This document shows positions 42,869 through 51,468 of a stretch of 64,000 nucleotides of DNA, one piece after another. Origin of the DNA: Mycobacterium sp. 852002-40037_SCH5390672 (GTDB lineage: Bacteria > Actinomycetota > Actinomycetes > Mycobacteriales > Mycobacteriaceae). The stretch covers positions 160,972 to 224,971 of the forward strand of contig NZ_LZTA01000001.1 in the NCBI RefSeq assembly GCF_001665875.1. The letters are read 5' to 3'. The notes under the pieces were generated by a model. The model did not search any database, had not been told where the DNA came from, and saw only the letters and a list, made by a program, of their open reading frames with translations. The position numbers and the translations under genes were made by a program. Each line of letters begins with the position of its first letter. Positions within the stretch are counted from its first letter, which is position 1.

Positions 42869-43838
42869 CCCGGCCGCGGCTGCTGGTTGGGAAGATGCCA
42901 AGCCGCGCAAGGGTTTTTTCACCGACACCTCGATCTGCATCGGTTGCAAGGCCTGTGAAGTGGCGTGTAAGGAATGGAACCGCAACCCGCGCGACGGCGA
43001 GCTGGAGCTGTTGGGGTCGTCGTACGACAACACCGGCGCGCTGGGCGCCAGCACCTGGCGGCACGTGGCCTTCATCGAGCAGGGGCGCGAACGGATCGAG
43101 GAGGCACGCGAATCCGGCCGCGCGCTGATCAATTTGGGCATGCCTGCCCTGCCCGGCGCTGCGAAATCGGCTGATAGCGAACCCGTTTCGCAGCCGCTGT
43201 ATACCCCGGAGTTCCGTTGGCTGATGTCGTCGGACGTGTGCAAGCACTGCACGCACGCCGGCTGCCTGGACGTCTGCCCGACGGGCGCGTTGTTCCGCAC
43301 CGAATTCGGCACGGTAGTGGTGCAGCATGACGTCTGCAACGGCTGCGGAACATGCGTGGCGGGCTGCCCGTTCGGCGTGGTTGAACGCCGCAGCGACGGC
43401 ACGTACGCGACGCCGGTCGAGCGCCCGGGCCGGCCGAAAGAGGAATCCGTCACCGACTTTCCCACCGGAGTGGCCCAGAAGTGCACGCTGTGCTACGACC
43501 GCCTGGTCGAGGACCAGGTACCGGCGTGCGCCCAGACCTGTCCGACGACGTCGATCAAATTCGGCAATCACGACGAGCTGGTGCACCAAGCGCGCGCACG
43601 GGTGGCGCAGCTGCACGCCGAAGGGCGCACCGAGGCAAGGCTTTACGGGGCCAATGAGAACGACGGCGTCGGCGGCATCGGGTCGGTGTTCCTGTTGCTC
43701 GACGAACCCGAGGTCTACGGCCTGCCCCCCGATCCGCGGGTGTGCACGGCCGACCTGCCGACCATGTTCAAGCGGGCGAGCATGGCCGCGGCCGGCATGG
43801 TCGGGGCGGCCGTGCTGGCCTTTTGGAGGAGCCGATGA
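42843..43838 (+). CDS. fdhB: Formate dehydrogenase beta subunit (four 4Fe-4S ferredoxin)
   Basis: A 331-residue electron-transfer subunit. Four cysteine groups are visible: CIGCKACEVAC (Cys32-Cys42), CKHCTHAGCLDVCP, CNGCGTCVAGCP and CTLCYDRLVEDQVPAC, as in FdnH. A C-terminal transmembrane helix (MAAAGMVGAAVLAFW) anchors it. ATG 42843 follows a strong GAGGAGG and overlaps the fdhA stop by 26 bp; the frame is open to 42783. It passes electrons from FdhA to the membrane subunit. Confidence 0.95.
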   Translation: MGQLTEPTDPAAAAGWEDAKPRKGFFTDTSICIGCKACEVACKEWNRNPRDGELELLGSSYDNTGALGASTWRHVAFIEQGRERIEEARESGRALINLGMPALPGAAKSADSEPVSQPLYTPEFRWLMSSDVCKHCTHAGCLDVCPTGALFRTEFGTVVVQHDVCNGCGTCVAGCPFGVVERRSDGTYATPVERPGRPKEESVTDFPTGVAQKCTLCYDRLVEDQVPACAQTCPTTSIKFGNHDELVHQARARVAQLHAEGRTEARLYGANENDGVGGIGSVFLLLDEPEVYGLPPDPRVCTADLPTMFKRASMAAAGMVGAAVLAFWRSR

Positions 43839-44920
43839 GCACCTCGGAATTCGACAGCTTCCGTCCGCCCGAGCCCAAGGGCGGCAAGCGCCGGAAAGGC
43901 AGGCGCGCGGGCCGGCGCGGCGGCGCAGACGGTTCACGCGAGATGCCGATGGTGCCCGAGGCCGAGTTCACCTCGTATTACGGACGTCCGGTGGTCAAGC
44001 CCGCGCCGTGGGGACACGAAGTGGCGGCGTACCTGTTCTTGGGGGGCGTCGCGGGCGGGTCCGGTCTGTTGGCGGCCGGCGCCCAGCTCACCGGACGAAA
44101 CACCCTGCGCCGCAACACAAGGCTGTCCGCTCTGATCGCGGTGGCGCTGGGCGCGGTCGCATTGGTGAAGGACCTGGGCCGGCCCGAGCGCTTCGTCAAC
44201 ATGCTGCGGACGATCAAGCTGACCTCGCCGATGAGCATCGGCTCGTGGATCCTCAGCTTCTTTTCCGTCGGCATCGGGGTCGCCGCGGCCGCCGAGGTCG
44301 ACCGGATGACCGGCGAGCGAATCCCGTTGGGCCCGTTGCGGCCCGTGCTGCGCGCCGTGGAGGGACCGGCCGGATTGGAAGCCGCCGTCTTCGCGGCACC
44401 GCTCGCCGTCTACACCGCGGTGCTGCTCACCGACACCGCGACGCCGACGTGGAACGCCGCGTATCGAGACCTGCCGTTCGTGTTCGTCAGCTCCGCGAGC
44501 CTGGCCGCATCGGGGCTGGCGATGATCACCACACCGGTCGCCGAGGCAGGACCCGCCCGCAAGCTGGCCGTCATGGGCGCGATCGGTGACCTGATCTCCG
44601 CCAGGTTCACCGAGCACCGGATGGACCCGGTGACCAGGGAACCGCTGCACCACGGCACACCCGGCCGGCTGCTGAAGGCCAGCGAATGGCTCGCCGCCGC
44701 AGGCGGTTTGGGCGCGCTACTGGGCGGCCGGCACCGCGGTGTCGCAGCCTTGTCCGGCCTGATGTTGCTGACGGCCTCGGCGATGCTGAGGTTCGGCTTC
44801 TTCGAGGCGGGCAAGGACTCGGCCGGGGACCCCCGCTACACGATCGAGCCGCAGAAGCGCCGGCTCGCCGCCCGCCGGGCGGCCGGCGTTACCGGGGATT
44901 CCATCACCACCGCGGACTGA
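43835..44920 (+). CDS. NrfD-type membrane subunit of formate dehydrogenase
   Basis: A 361-residue integral membrane protein of the NrfD/PsrC polysulfide-reductase family, which exchanges electrons with quinone. A basic cytoplasmic N-terminus (GGKRRKGRRAGRRGG) is followed by about eight helices, starting AAYLFLGGVAGGSGLLAAGA and including the NrfD motif KDLGRPERFVNMLR. ATG 43835 overlaps the fdhB stop (ATGA). It replaces the cytochrome b subunit (FdnI) of E. coli FDH-N, so no haem is expected. Confidence 0.9.
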   Translation: MSTSEFDSFRPPEPKGGKRRKGRRAGRRGGADGSREMPMVPEAEFTSYYGRPVVKPAPWGHEVAAYLFLGGVAGGSGLLAAGAQLTGRNTLRRNTRLSALIAVALGAVALVKDLGRPERFVNMLRTIKLTSPMSIGSWILSFFSVGIGVAAAAEVDRMTGERIPLGPLRPVLRAVEGPAGLEAAVFAAPLAVYTAVLLTDTATPTWNAAYRDLPFVFVSSASLAASGLAMITTPVAEAGPARKLAVMGAIGDLISARFTEHRMDPVTREPLHHGTPGRLLKASEWLAAAGGLGALLGGRHRGVAALSGLMLLTASAMLRFGFFEAGKDSAGDPRYTIEPQKRRLAARRAAGVTGDSITTAD

Positions 44921-44956
44921 GAGCGCGGGCGCCAGGCGACGCAGGACGCTGACGTC

Positions 44957-44981
44957 GTTTGCCCCCGGTGTAGCCGGGTAC
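44957..44981 (+). promoter_or_regulatory. SigF-type promoter (GTTT-N15-GGGTAC)
   Basis: GTTT (44957-44960) and GGGTAC (44976-44981) with a 15-bp spacer match the SigF consensus. The ATG of the F420-dependent oxidoreductase is at 44992, so the predicted 5' leader is only a few bases. Confidence 0.75.
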
Positions 44982-44991
44982 TCCATGGCGC

Positions 44992-45978
44992 ATGACTAAT
45001 TTTGGCTACACTTTGATGACCGAGCAGAGTGGACCCAAAGACCTTGTCCAGTATGCGGTTTCGGCTGAAGAGCGCGGCTTCGACTTTCACGTGTGCAGTG
45101 ACCACTTTTCGCCGTGGCTCACCTCGCAAGGGCACGCGCCGAACGCCTGGGCAGTGCTGGGTGCGGTGGCACAGGCCACCGAACGGGTTGACCTCTACAC
45201 CTATGTGACGTGCCCGACCATGCGGTATCACCCCGCCGTCGTCGCCCAGCAGGCGGCCACCGTCCAGATCCTGTCCGACGGCCGGTTCACCCTGGGCTTG
45301 GGCAGCGGCGAAAATCTGAACGAACACGTCGTCGGCAAAGGCTGGCCGTCCGTCACGCGCCGGCAAGACATGCTGCGCGAGGCCATCAAAATCATCCGCG
45401 AGCTGTTCGGCGGCCAACTGGTGGACTTCACCGGCGACTATTTCCAGGTCGATTCGGCCCGATTGTGGGACGTGCCGGATGTTCCGGTCGGCATCGGGGT
45501 GGCCATCGGGGGCACCAAGGCGGTCGACAAATTCGCCAAGCTGGCCGACCACCTGATCGCGACGGAGCCGAAGAAGGAACTGGTCGACGCCTGGCACGGT
45601 GCTCGCCAAGCCGCCAATCTCGCCGGCGGCGGGCGGGTGGTTGGTCAGATACCGGTGTCCTGGGACCGCGATCGCGACACGGCGATCAAACGTGCGCACG
45701 ACCAGTTCCGCTGGTTTGCCGGCGGCTGGAAGGTGAACGCCGACCTACCGACGCCGGCCGGCTTCGCCGGCGCAACCCAATACGTGCGGCCCGAAGACGT
45801 GGCGGAGACCATTCCGTGCGGTCCTGACCTCGATGAGATCGTCGAGGGCGTGCGGCCCTACTGGGAAGCGGGGTTCACCGACATCGCGCTCGTGCAGATC
45901 GGTGGAGAAACCCAGGAAAGGTTCCTCTCCGAAGCCGCTGAGCCTTTGCTCGCGGCTTTGCGCGACGCAGCAAACTGA
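44992..45978 (+). CDS. F420-dependent LLM-class oxidoreductase (FGD-like, TIGR03557 type)
   Basis: A 328-residue luciferase-like TIM-barrel enzyme of the F420-dependent glucose-6-phosphate dehydrogenase-like group. Family features are FGYTLMTEQSGPKDLVQYA, VCSDHFSPWL, GRFTLGLGSGENLNEHVVG and RRQDMLREAIKIIREL. It acts in the cytoplasm with coenzyme F420; its substrate is not clear, and it is not the classical Fgd1. A SigF-type promoter lies directly upstream, suggesting stress induction. Confidence 0.9.
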   Translation: MTNFGYTLMTEQSGPKDLVQYAVSAEERGFDFHVCSDHFSPWLTSQGHAPNAWAVLGAVAQATERVDLYTYVTCPTMRYHPAVVAQQAATVQILSDGRFTLGLGSGENLNEHVVGKGWPSVTRRQDMLREAIKIIRELFGGQLVDFTGDYFQVDSARLWDVPDVPVGIGVAIGGTKAVDKFAKLADHLIATEPKKELVDAWHGARQAANLAGGGRVVGQIPVSWDRDRDTAIKRAHDQFRWFAGGWKVNADLPTPAGFAGATQYVRPEDVAETIPCGPDLDEIVEGVRPYWEAGFTDIALVQIGGETQERFLSEAAEPLLAALRDAAN

Positions 45979-45984
45979 TCGCAG

Positions 45985-46009
45985 GTTTGACCGCTTCCCG
46001 CCCGGGTAT
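45985..46009 (+). promoter_or_regulatory. SigF-type promoter (GTTT-N15-GGGTAT), perfect match
   Basis: GTTT (45985-45988), 15 bp, then GGGTAT (46004-46009), preceded by G as in the GGTTT form. It lies 7 bp after the oxidoreductase stop and 154 bp before the next start codon (46163), so a 5' leader of about 145 nt is predicted for the following small gene and pfpI-like gene. Confidence 0.8.
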
Positions 46010-46162
46010 CCGGGTCGCAGTCGCGCGCAGGCCAGCCGACGCGTGTCGGTACGTCGGGGGCGGGGGTCGAATTCGAGCGTCCCGGTGGGCGTTAACCCCG
46101 CAAACTGCTGCCGCGCGGTCGGCGCGCAGGTATCCACGTTCCGGCAAAGCAGGGGAGTGAGT

Positions 46163-46576
46163 ATGAGCGGTGACACCGATGGCACCACGAACGCGCTCGT
46201 CAAGGTCCTCAGCGGCGCCAGTTTCGGCCTGGGCGTCAGTGAACTCGTCGCCCCGGCGAAAGTCGCCGCGATCGCCGGCGTGGACGATACCGACCGGTCA
46301 CGGCGGGTGATTCGCGCACTGGGGGTGCGCGAATGTGGTCATGGCGCGGCGCTGCTGGGCGGTCCCGCCAAGCTGGTGTGGACCCGGGTGGCCGGCGACG
46401 TTCTGGACATGGCGCTGCTGATCGCGGGCGTGGCCGCGCGTGGCCCGGGGCGACGGCGGCAGGGCACCGTCTCGGCCGCAGTCCTCTCCGGGATCGCCGG
46501 ACTCGATCTCTATACGGCGTTGCGTACCACGGGCAACGGGGGTCGCCGCGGCGCTGCCCAGCTACGAGCACTTTAG
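46163..46576 (+). CDS. Small membrane protein of unknown function
   Basis: A 137-residue protein from ATG 46163 behind AGGGGAGTGAG; the frame is open to 45833 without conservation. It resembles the small helical membrane domains that accompany stress and SRPBCC proteins (LSGASFGLGVSELVAP, IAGVDDTDRSRRVIRALGVRECGHG, then two or three weak helices such as VLDMALLIAGVAA). A perfect SigF-type promoter precedes it. It lies 36 bp upstream of the PfpI-like gene, probably in one operon. Confidence 0.75.
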   Translation: MSGDTDGTTNALVKVLSGASFGLGVSELVAPAKVAAIAGVDDTDRSRRVIRALGVRECGHGAALLGGPAKLVWTRVAGDVLDMALLIAGVAARGPGRRRQGTVSAAVLSGIAGLDLYTALRTTGNGGRRGAAQLRAL

Positions 46577-46612
46577 GCGAAAGAAATCGGCGATCGCAGG
46601 AAGGAAGCGACG

Positions 46613-47167
46613 ATGTCAAAAGAGTTGCAAGGTAAGAAGATAGCGATCTTGGCGGCTGACGGCGTGGAAAAAGTGGAGCTCGAGCAGCCGCGGTCTGCGC
46701 TGCAGGAGGCCGGCGCCCAGGTCCAGCTGCTGTCCCTGAAGGACGGCGAGATCCAGGCGCGTAACCACGATCTCGAACCGGCCGGAACATTCTCCGTCGA
46801 CCGAAAGGTATCCGAGGCCTCGGTGGACGAATTCGACGGTCTGGTGCTGCCGGGCGGCACCGTGAATCCGGACAAACTGCGCATGGACAGTTCCGCCGTG
46901 TCCTTCGTCCGTGATTTCGTCGGGTCGGGCAAACCGGTGGCGGCTATCTGTCATGGTCCATGGACGCTGGCGGAAGCCGGTGTGGCAGTGGGCCGGACGC
47001 TGACCTCCTACGCCAGTATCCGCACCGATCTGCGCAACGCCGGCGCCCACGTCGTAGACGAAGAGGTCGTGGTCGACGGCAATTTGATCACCAGCCGCTC
47101 GCCATCGGACCTCCCGGCGTTCTGCGCGACAATCCTCAAGCAATTCGCACATGCGACGGCGGGTTAG
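46613..47167 (+). CDS. DJ-1/PfpI-family protein (YhbO-like)
   Basis: A 184-residue type 1 glutamine-amidotransferase-like protein of the PfpI/YhbO group, linked in other bacteria to stress resistance and repair of glycated proteins or nucleotides. The nucleophile elbow is AAICHGPWTL with Cys113 and His114; the acidic partner is in ADGVEKVELE. The Shine-Dalgarno AGGAAGGAAG is strong. It probably shares the SigF-type promoter at 45985 with the preceding gene. Confidence 0.92.
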   Translation: MSKELQGKKIAILAADGVEKVELEQPRSALQEAGAQVQLLSLKDGEIQARNHDLEPAGTFSVDRKVSEASVDEFDGLVLPGGTVNPDKLRMDSSAVSFVRDFVGSGKPVAAICHGPWTLAEAGVAVGRTLTSYASIRTDLRNAGAHVVDEEVVVDGNLITSRSPSDLPAFCATILKQFAHATAG

Positions 47168-47273
47168 CCCCCAAGACTTTGCGGCTGGTCCGTTTGAATT
47201 CACCGGTTTGCGGGCATTATCCCGCCAGGCCGTGATCAGCGGCAGTTCTTGTAGGGTTCTCGAAAGGCTAACA

Positions 47274-47963
47274 GTGACAACCACGTATCCCGAGCCCGCT
47301 GTTTCACCGGTTCCCAACGTGTACCAGCCGCAAGAGGACTCTCGATTGCTGGTGGATGTGATGCACGATTCCGGTCTGATCCCGGGGCGCCGCGTTCTCG
47401 ATCTCTGCACAGGAAGCGGGTTCGTCGCGATCGCGGCCGCGGCGATGGGGTGCACCGCTGCGACGGCCTTCGACATCTGCCCGCAGGCGGTACGTTGTGC
47501 ACGGGAAAACGCCGCGGTCGCCGGTGTGGAGGTCGACGTCCGCGAAGGGTCCTGGATAGCCGCGGTGGATTGCGCGCCGTTCGATGTGGTGGTGTCAAAC
47601 CCGCCGTATGTGCCCACTCCGCCCGGTGCCGAGATGGAAGAGATCTGCCCGACTGCCGGACCGTCATGGGCCTGGAACGCCGGCGTGGATGGCCGGATGA
47701 TCCTCGACCCGCTGTGCGAGTCGGTGCCAAAGCTGTTGCGCGACGGTGGATCCCTGCTGCTGGTGCATTCGGCCCTCGCCGGTGTCCAACAGTCGCTGGA
47801 TTCCCTGAAGTGGGCCGGGATGGACGCGAAAGTGATTGCCTCCAAATGGATCCCGTTCGGGCCCGTCATGTCGTCTCGGGCGAAATGGCTGGAGGACGTC
47901 GGTCTGATACCCCGCGGCCGGCGGGAAGAAGAACTGATCGTGATCCGCGCCGAGAAGCGATGA
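47274..47963 (+). CDS. HemK2/MTQ2-like protein methyltransferase
   Basis: A 229-residue SAM-dependent methyltransferase with VLDLCTGSGFVAIAAA (motif I) and VVVSNPPYVPTPP (the NPPY motif of N5-glutamine methyltransferases). It lacks the N-terminal domain of PrmC, as in the MTQ2 group. GTG 47274 with GAAAGG at 47262 is chosen over the open frame from 47151. Its stop overlaps the ATG of a CDGSH protein gene (ATGA). The substrate is unknown; the linkage hints at a target among its neighbours. Confidence 0.9.
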   Translation: MTTTYPEPAVSPVPNVYQPQEDSRLLVDVMHDSGLIPGRRVLDLCTGSGFVAIAAAAMGCTAATAFDICPQAVRCARENAAVAGVEVDVREGSWIAAVDCAPFDVVVSNPPYVPTPPGAEMEEICPTAGPSWAWNAGVDGRMILDPLCESVPKLLRDGGSLLLVHSALAGVQQSLDSLKWAGMDAKVIASKWIPFGPVMSSRAKWLEDVGLIPRGRREEELIVIRAEKR

Positions 47964-48214
47964 CCGCTACCCGGGTGCAGGTGGTACCCAACGGGCCGGT
48001 CCTGGTCTCGGGTCCGGTGCGGATCGAGATGCCCGATGGCGAGGTCGTCGAGTCCGACCGATTCATGGTGGCGATCTGCACGTGCCGCCGCAGTGACCGT
48101 TATCCGCTGTGCGACACCAGCCATCGCAGGTGCCGCCGACTCAAAACGTCGGGACGCTCGTCCGCTCCAGCGGCCTCCGCAACGACGTCTGATTCTGCTG
48201 CCACGACGTCATAA
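47960..48214 (+). CDS. CDGSH iron-sulfur domain protein
   Basis: An 84-residue protein holding one CDGSH-type 2Fe-2S site with Cys40, Cys42, Cys51 and His55 (ICTCRRSDRYPLCDTSHR). The three-Cys one-His coordination makes clusters that are redox- and pH-labile. ATG 47960 overlaps the methyltransferase stop by 3-4 bp. Its 3' 74 bp overlap, in antisense, the 3' end of the convergent diiron-enzyme gene, and the Ser/Ala/Thr-rich C-terminus comes from that overlap. Confidence 0.88.
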   Translation: MTATRVQVVPNGPVLVSGPVRIEMPDGEVVESDRFMVAICTCRRSDRYPLCDTSHRRCRRLKTSGRSSAPAASATTSDSAATTS

Positions 48215-49181
48215 TCCGTTCCGCCAAGCGGTTTTCCACCGCAGCATGGGCACGGATGCCGAAAATGACGTCCTGCTCCAGCCGAGGCTCCTGCGCGACG
48301 AGATCGCCCACCACATCGATGCGCACGACGTGTTCGTGCACCGCGTCGGCCTCGACGTGCTCGCTGTAGAACTCGACGCAGGCGGCCGGTGCCTGTAAGC
48401 GCCGCAAGGCTTTGACCATCCGTTGCGATCCCGGCGGTGAGGTGATCTCCGTCGAGGCGAAGTGCCCGATCGCTGCGCCGCGCAACGAGCGGTGCAACCC
48501 GAACAGCGACATGAGGTTGACCACCGCCAAGGATTCGGCGGGCACCGCGTCGACGTAACCCCAGTACGTCGCATCCAGACCGGCCGCCGACAGCAGATCA
48601 GCGAACAGCTGCTGGTGCAGCCGCGCGCCCTGCCCGGCGCCGTACTCGTCGAATTCGACTGCCACGAATGCCGCCTTGGCCACTCCCGTCAGGCGTGGAA
48701 TGGCCCACGCGTGCGGATCGCCCTCCTTGAGGTGATACAGCGAGCGGTGCACGAAGTATTCGCACATCTGCTGCCACGTTCCGGTATCGCGCAGGTAATA
48801 CGACGGGCCGGTGCCGTCAACGGGTTCGATCGTGATCGCTTCCATCTCGGCCGCCGCCGTGTGATCGGGGTCGATGTGTCCGACGTCGCGGCGTACGCCG
48901 GCCAGGAACACGCGTTCCAGTTCGGCGCGCAGCCCCAGCAGGGCGGGGTTCCACTCCCATTCCGGGTCGACACCGGCAAGGCCGCGGTAGTGCAACTCGT
49001 AGCACATGGACAGCGCCAGTTGCAGATCCAGACCGTAGGGATCGGAATCACGCACAGACGCGCCGATGCGCGTCAGGTGATCGACCGAAGACGGGCCTGC
49101 CAGCGCACAACGTACGGCTGTCGACAGCGGCCCGTGTGCCGCAGGCAATATGGGTTCGGTCATGGTCGATGCGGGGGTCAC
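48141..49181 (-). CDS. Haem-oxygenase-like iron-containing redox enzyme
   Basis: A 346-residue all-helical protein of the iron-containing redox enzyme (haem-oxygenase-like diiron) group. Likely metal ligands lie in CYELHYRG, EYFVHRSLYHL and EFDEYGAGQGARLHQQLF and in VEFYSEHVEADAVHEH. The GTG at 49181 is at the predicted start of a SigF-type transcript; an ATG at 49163 is also possible. It is convergent with and overlaps the CDGSH gene by 74 bp. The reaction is unknown. Confidence 0.85.
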   Translation of the reverse strand: MTPASTMTEPILPAAHGPLSTAVRCALAGPSSVDHLTRIGASVRDSDPYGLDLQLALSMCYELHYRGLAGVDPEWEWNPALLGLRAELERVFLAGVRRDVGHIDPDHTAAAEMEAITIEPVDGTGPSYYLRDTGTWQQMCEYFVHRSLYHLKEGDPHAWAIPRLTGVAKAAFVAVEFDEYGAGQGARLHQQLFADLLSAAGLDATYWGYVDAVPAESLAVVNLMSLFGLHRSLRGAAIGHFASTEITSPPGSQRMVKALRRLQAPAACVEFYSEHVEADAVHEHVVRIDVVGDLVAQEPRLEQDVIFGIRAHAAVENRLAERIMTSWQQNQTSLRRPLERTSVPTF

Positions 49182-49189
49182 GCCGATGT

Positions 49190-49215
49190 CTACCCGCTAT
49201 GGGGGGTAGGCAAAC
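49190..49215 (-). promoter_or_regulatory. SigF-type promoter (GTTT-N16-GGGTAG), minus strand
   Basis: On the minus strand GTTT (49215-49212) and GGGTAG (49195-49190) are 16 bp apart. The expected start site is one to two bases before GTG 49181, so the diiron-enzyme mRNA would be leaderless. The -10 ends in G rather than T/C. Confidence 0.6.
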
Positions 49216-49251
49216 GGCGGTGCCGCAGCCGCGAACCGCCCATCACCCGCC

Positions 49252-51468
49252 TCAACCGCCCTCTGTCGGCAATCGGAAGGTGATGTCGACGATGGTGCCG
49301 GTGGCGGTGTTGTCGAGCTCCACGGAGTCGCTGAGAAGCCGCATCAGCGGCAAGCCGCGTCCGCCGTGGTCCGGGCTGATGGCCGGCGCTTTCCACGACC
49401 CGAAATCAGTGATCCGGGTGCGCACGGCATCGTCGGCAAGGCTGACGTCGAGCAACATGATTCCGGCGGCGAATCCACGGTAGGCGTGCTCAACGCAGTT
49501 GGTGCACGCCTCATTGACGACCAACACGATGTCGGCCGCCCGGTCATCCGTCAAGCCGGCGGTACGCAGCCAGTCCGCCAACCGATGCCGGATGCGGATC
49601 AATTGGTCTGCGGTGGCACTGGTTTCGATTCGCAGCGGTGTCTGGTGGTGCCGGTAGATCACCATCGCGACGTCGTCGTCATACCCGGCTGCCGGAGCGA
49701 GCTTACGAAGCACCACATCGGCGATGGTGTCCAACGGCGCCGTCATGGTCTGCGCCAGAACGTCTGCTGCACGGGCGATTCCGTCGTCAATCGACTCGTA
49801 CTTGCGTTCGACGAGCCCGTCGGTGAACAGCATTAGCGTCGACCCGGGCGGCAGTAGCTGAGTGGTCTGTGGGCGCGGTTCCTTCCGGCGGACCGCGAGC
49901 GGCACCGATGCGGCATCGGTCAACAGCGTCGTCGTACCGGGCTCCGGCCCGGCCAGCACGGCCGGCATGTGGCCGGCATTGCTGTACTGCAGGGCCCCGG
50001 TCTCGGTGTCCAGAATCGCCAGAAACACCGTCGTGCAGTACGCATTCGGAATGAGCGATGCCGCCGAGTCGAGTTGATCGAGCAGCACGGCGGGTTCGGC
50101 GCCGTTGATCAGCAGGGCCCGCGCGGAGCTGCGCAGCTGCCCCATGATGGCGGCGGCCGGCAGGCCACGGCCCACGCAGTCGCCGACGACGATGCCGATG
50201 CGGTGCTCACCGATCGGTAACACGTCATACCAGTCACCGCCGATCTCCAAGGGCGGCACCGCGGGTTCGTAGCACACGGCGAAGCCCGGGGGCGGCTGCA
50301 CCGGTGGCAGCATGGCCCGCTGCAACGTCAGCGACGTCTCCCGCGCGCTCTCGAACTGGCGCACGTGCTGCATGGCCAGACTCAGGTGACCTATCAGCAC
50401 GGTGACCAGCAGCCGATCCTCCCCGCTGACCCACCGAGGTGTGCGCAGCTCCAGCCACAACGCCAGGTCGCCGGAGCCGGAGAGCACCGCGACCAGGCCC
50501 TGTACCTTGCCGGGATTATCAGGCACCTCAATCGTTTTCGCTGTCAACGGCAGTTGTTGACGCGCGTCTTGAAAAGTGTTGCACAACCACGGATCCAGCT
50601 GCCGCCATGACGAGACCGAGGGCTCGCCCGCCACTTGGACCGTCGGGTCGCCTTCGCCATTGGGCCACGAGACCGCGATCACCCGTTGCACATCGATTGC
50701 GGCGCTGCACTCGTCGAGCGTGGTCGACAGCAGTTCGTCCACGCTCTTGGCGACCGCCACCGCGGTGGCCAGGCGCAGCACCGCACTTTCGCGGGCCGCG
50801 AAGGCACGTTCGGCGGTGACGTCACGGATCGTTCCGACGTAGGCGTCTCGATCGCTGCCGGATTCCTTGACCGCGCTGATGCTGACCTTCACCCACGCCA
50901 AACGTCCATCGGCGTGGCGGATCGGTGTTTCGTAGTCGGCCCTGCCGTGGCTGAGAACCCGTGTTATTTGTTCGGCCGCCGTCTTCGTGTCGACCAGCCA
51001 GGGGTGCGGCCACTTGTACGGCAAACCCTCGTTGGGAAATCCGAGGATCTCCGTGAAGGCACTGTTCACTTCGACCACGGAGCCCTCGTGATCCGCGACG
51101 AAAAACCCTTCCTGCAACGAATTGACCAGCGCGGTACGGAATTTGTCGCGGTCGGCCAGTCCCTCGGCGCGGGCCCGCTGCTCGGCGTAGCGCCTGTTGC
51201 CGTCGATGAAGCCGCGCGTTGCGACGTCCAGCGGAACCAGCAGCTGCAGTAGGAACTCCAGCGCGATCGGAGCGTCGATGCGCACGTCTTGCGAAATTTC
51301 GAAGACCAGCCGGACGTGCTGCTCGACGATGTCGAGCAGGCTGATCTGTTCCTTTAGCGCCCTGCGCCCGAGCTCATTGCCGATCGAAAGGCTGGCCTCG
51401 TCATGTGAGTTCAGATAGGCGCGTAGCGCGGCCTCGTACTGATCGTGAAAGTCGTTGTGGTCGCTCAA
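49252..51468 (-). CDS. RsbU-like PP2C phosphatase with PAS, GAF and fused RsbW-like kinase domain
   Basis: A 738-residue multidomain regulator: an RsbR-N/RsbU-N-like helical region (1-85), PAS (about 105-220, ALVNSLQEGFFVADHEGSVV), GAF (225-370), a SpoIIE/PP2C phosphatase (395-607, GGDWYDVLPIG, VVGDCVGRGLPAA, LFTDGLVE, DDDVAMVIYR) and a HATPase_c domain (625-735, NEACTNCVEHAY, GGRGLPLM). It could both dephosphorylate an anti-anti-sigma factor and bind or phosphorylate one. TTG 51468 overlaps the rsbX stop (TTGA) behind GGGGAG. It is the last gene of the stressosome operon. Confidence 0.9.
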   Translation of the reverse strand: MSDHNDFHDQYEAALRAYLNSHDEASLSIGNELGRRALKEQISLLDIVEQHVRLVFEISQDVRIDAPIALEFLLQLLVPLDVATRGFIDGNRRYAEQRARAEGLADRDKFRTALVNSLQEGFFVADHEGSVVEVNSAFTEILGFPNEGLPYKWPHPWLVDTKTAAEQITRVLSHGRADYETPIRHADGRLAWVKVSISAVKESGSDRDAYVGTIRDVTAERAFAARESAVLRLATAVAVAKSVDELLSTTLDECSAAIDVQRVIAVSWPNGEGDPTVQVAGEPSVSSWRQLDPWLCNTFQDARQQLPLTAKTIEVPDNPGKVQGLVAVLSGSGDLALWLELRTPRWVSGEDRLLVTVLIGHLSLAMQHVRQFESARETSLTLQRAMLPPVQPPPGFAVCYEPAVPPLEIGGDWYDVLPIGEHRIGIVVGDCVGRGLPAAAIMGQLRSSARALLINGAEPAVLLDQLDSAASLIPNAYCTTVFLAILDTETGALQYSNAGHMPAVLAGPEPGTTTLLTDAASVPLAVRRKEPRPQTTQLLPPGSTLMLFTDGLVERKYESIDDGIARAADVLAQTMTAPLDTIADVVLRKLAPAAGYDDDVAMVIYRHHQTPLRIETSATADQLIRIRHRLADWLRTAGLTDDRAADIVLVVNEACTNCVEHAYRGFAAGIMLLDVSLADDAVRTRITDFGSWKAPAISPDHGGRGLPLMRLLSDSVELDNTATGTIVDITFRLPTEGG

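Noticed and set aside
46616..48124. A 502-codon minus-strand frame opposite the PfpI, methyltransferase and CDGSH genes
   Set aside because: The plus-strand genes have clear family motifs and Shine-Dalgarno sites; the antisense frame has none.
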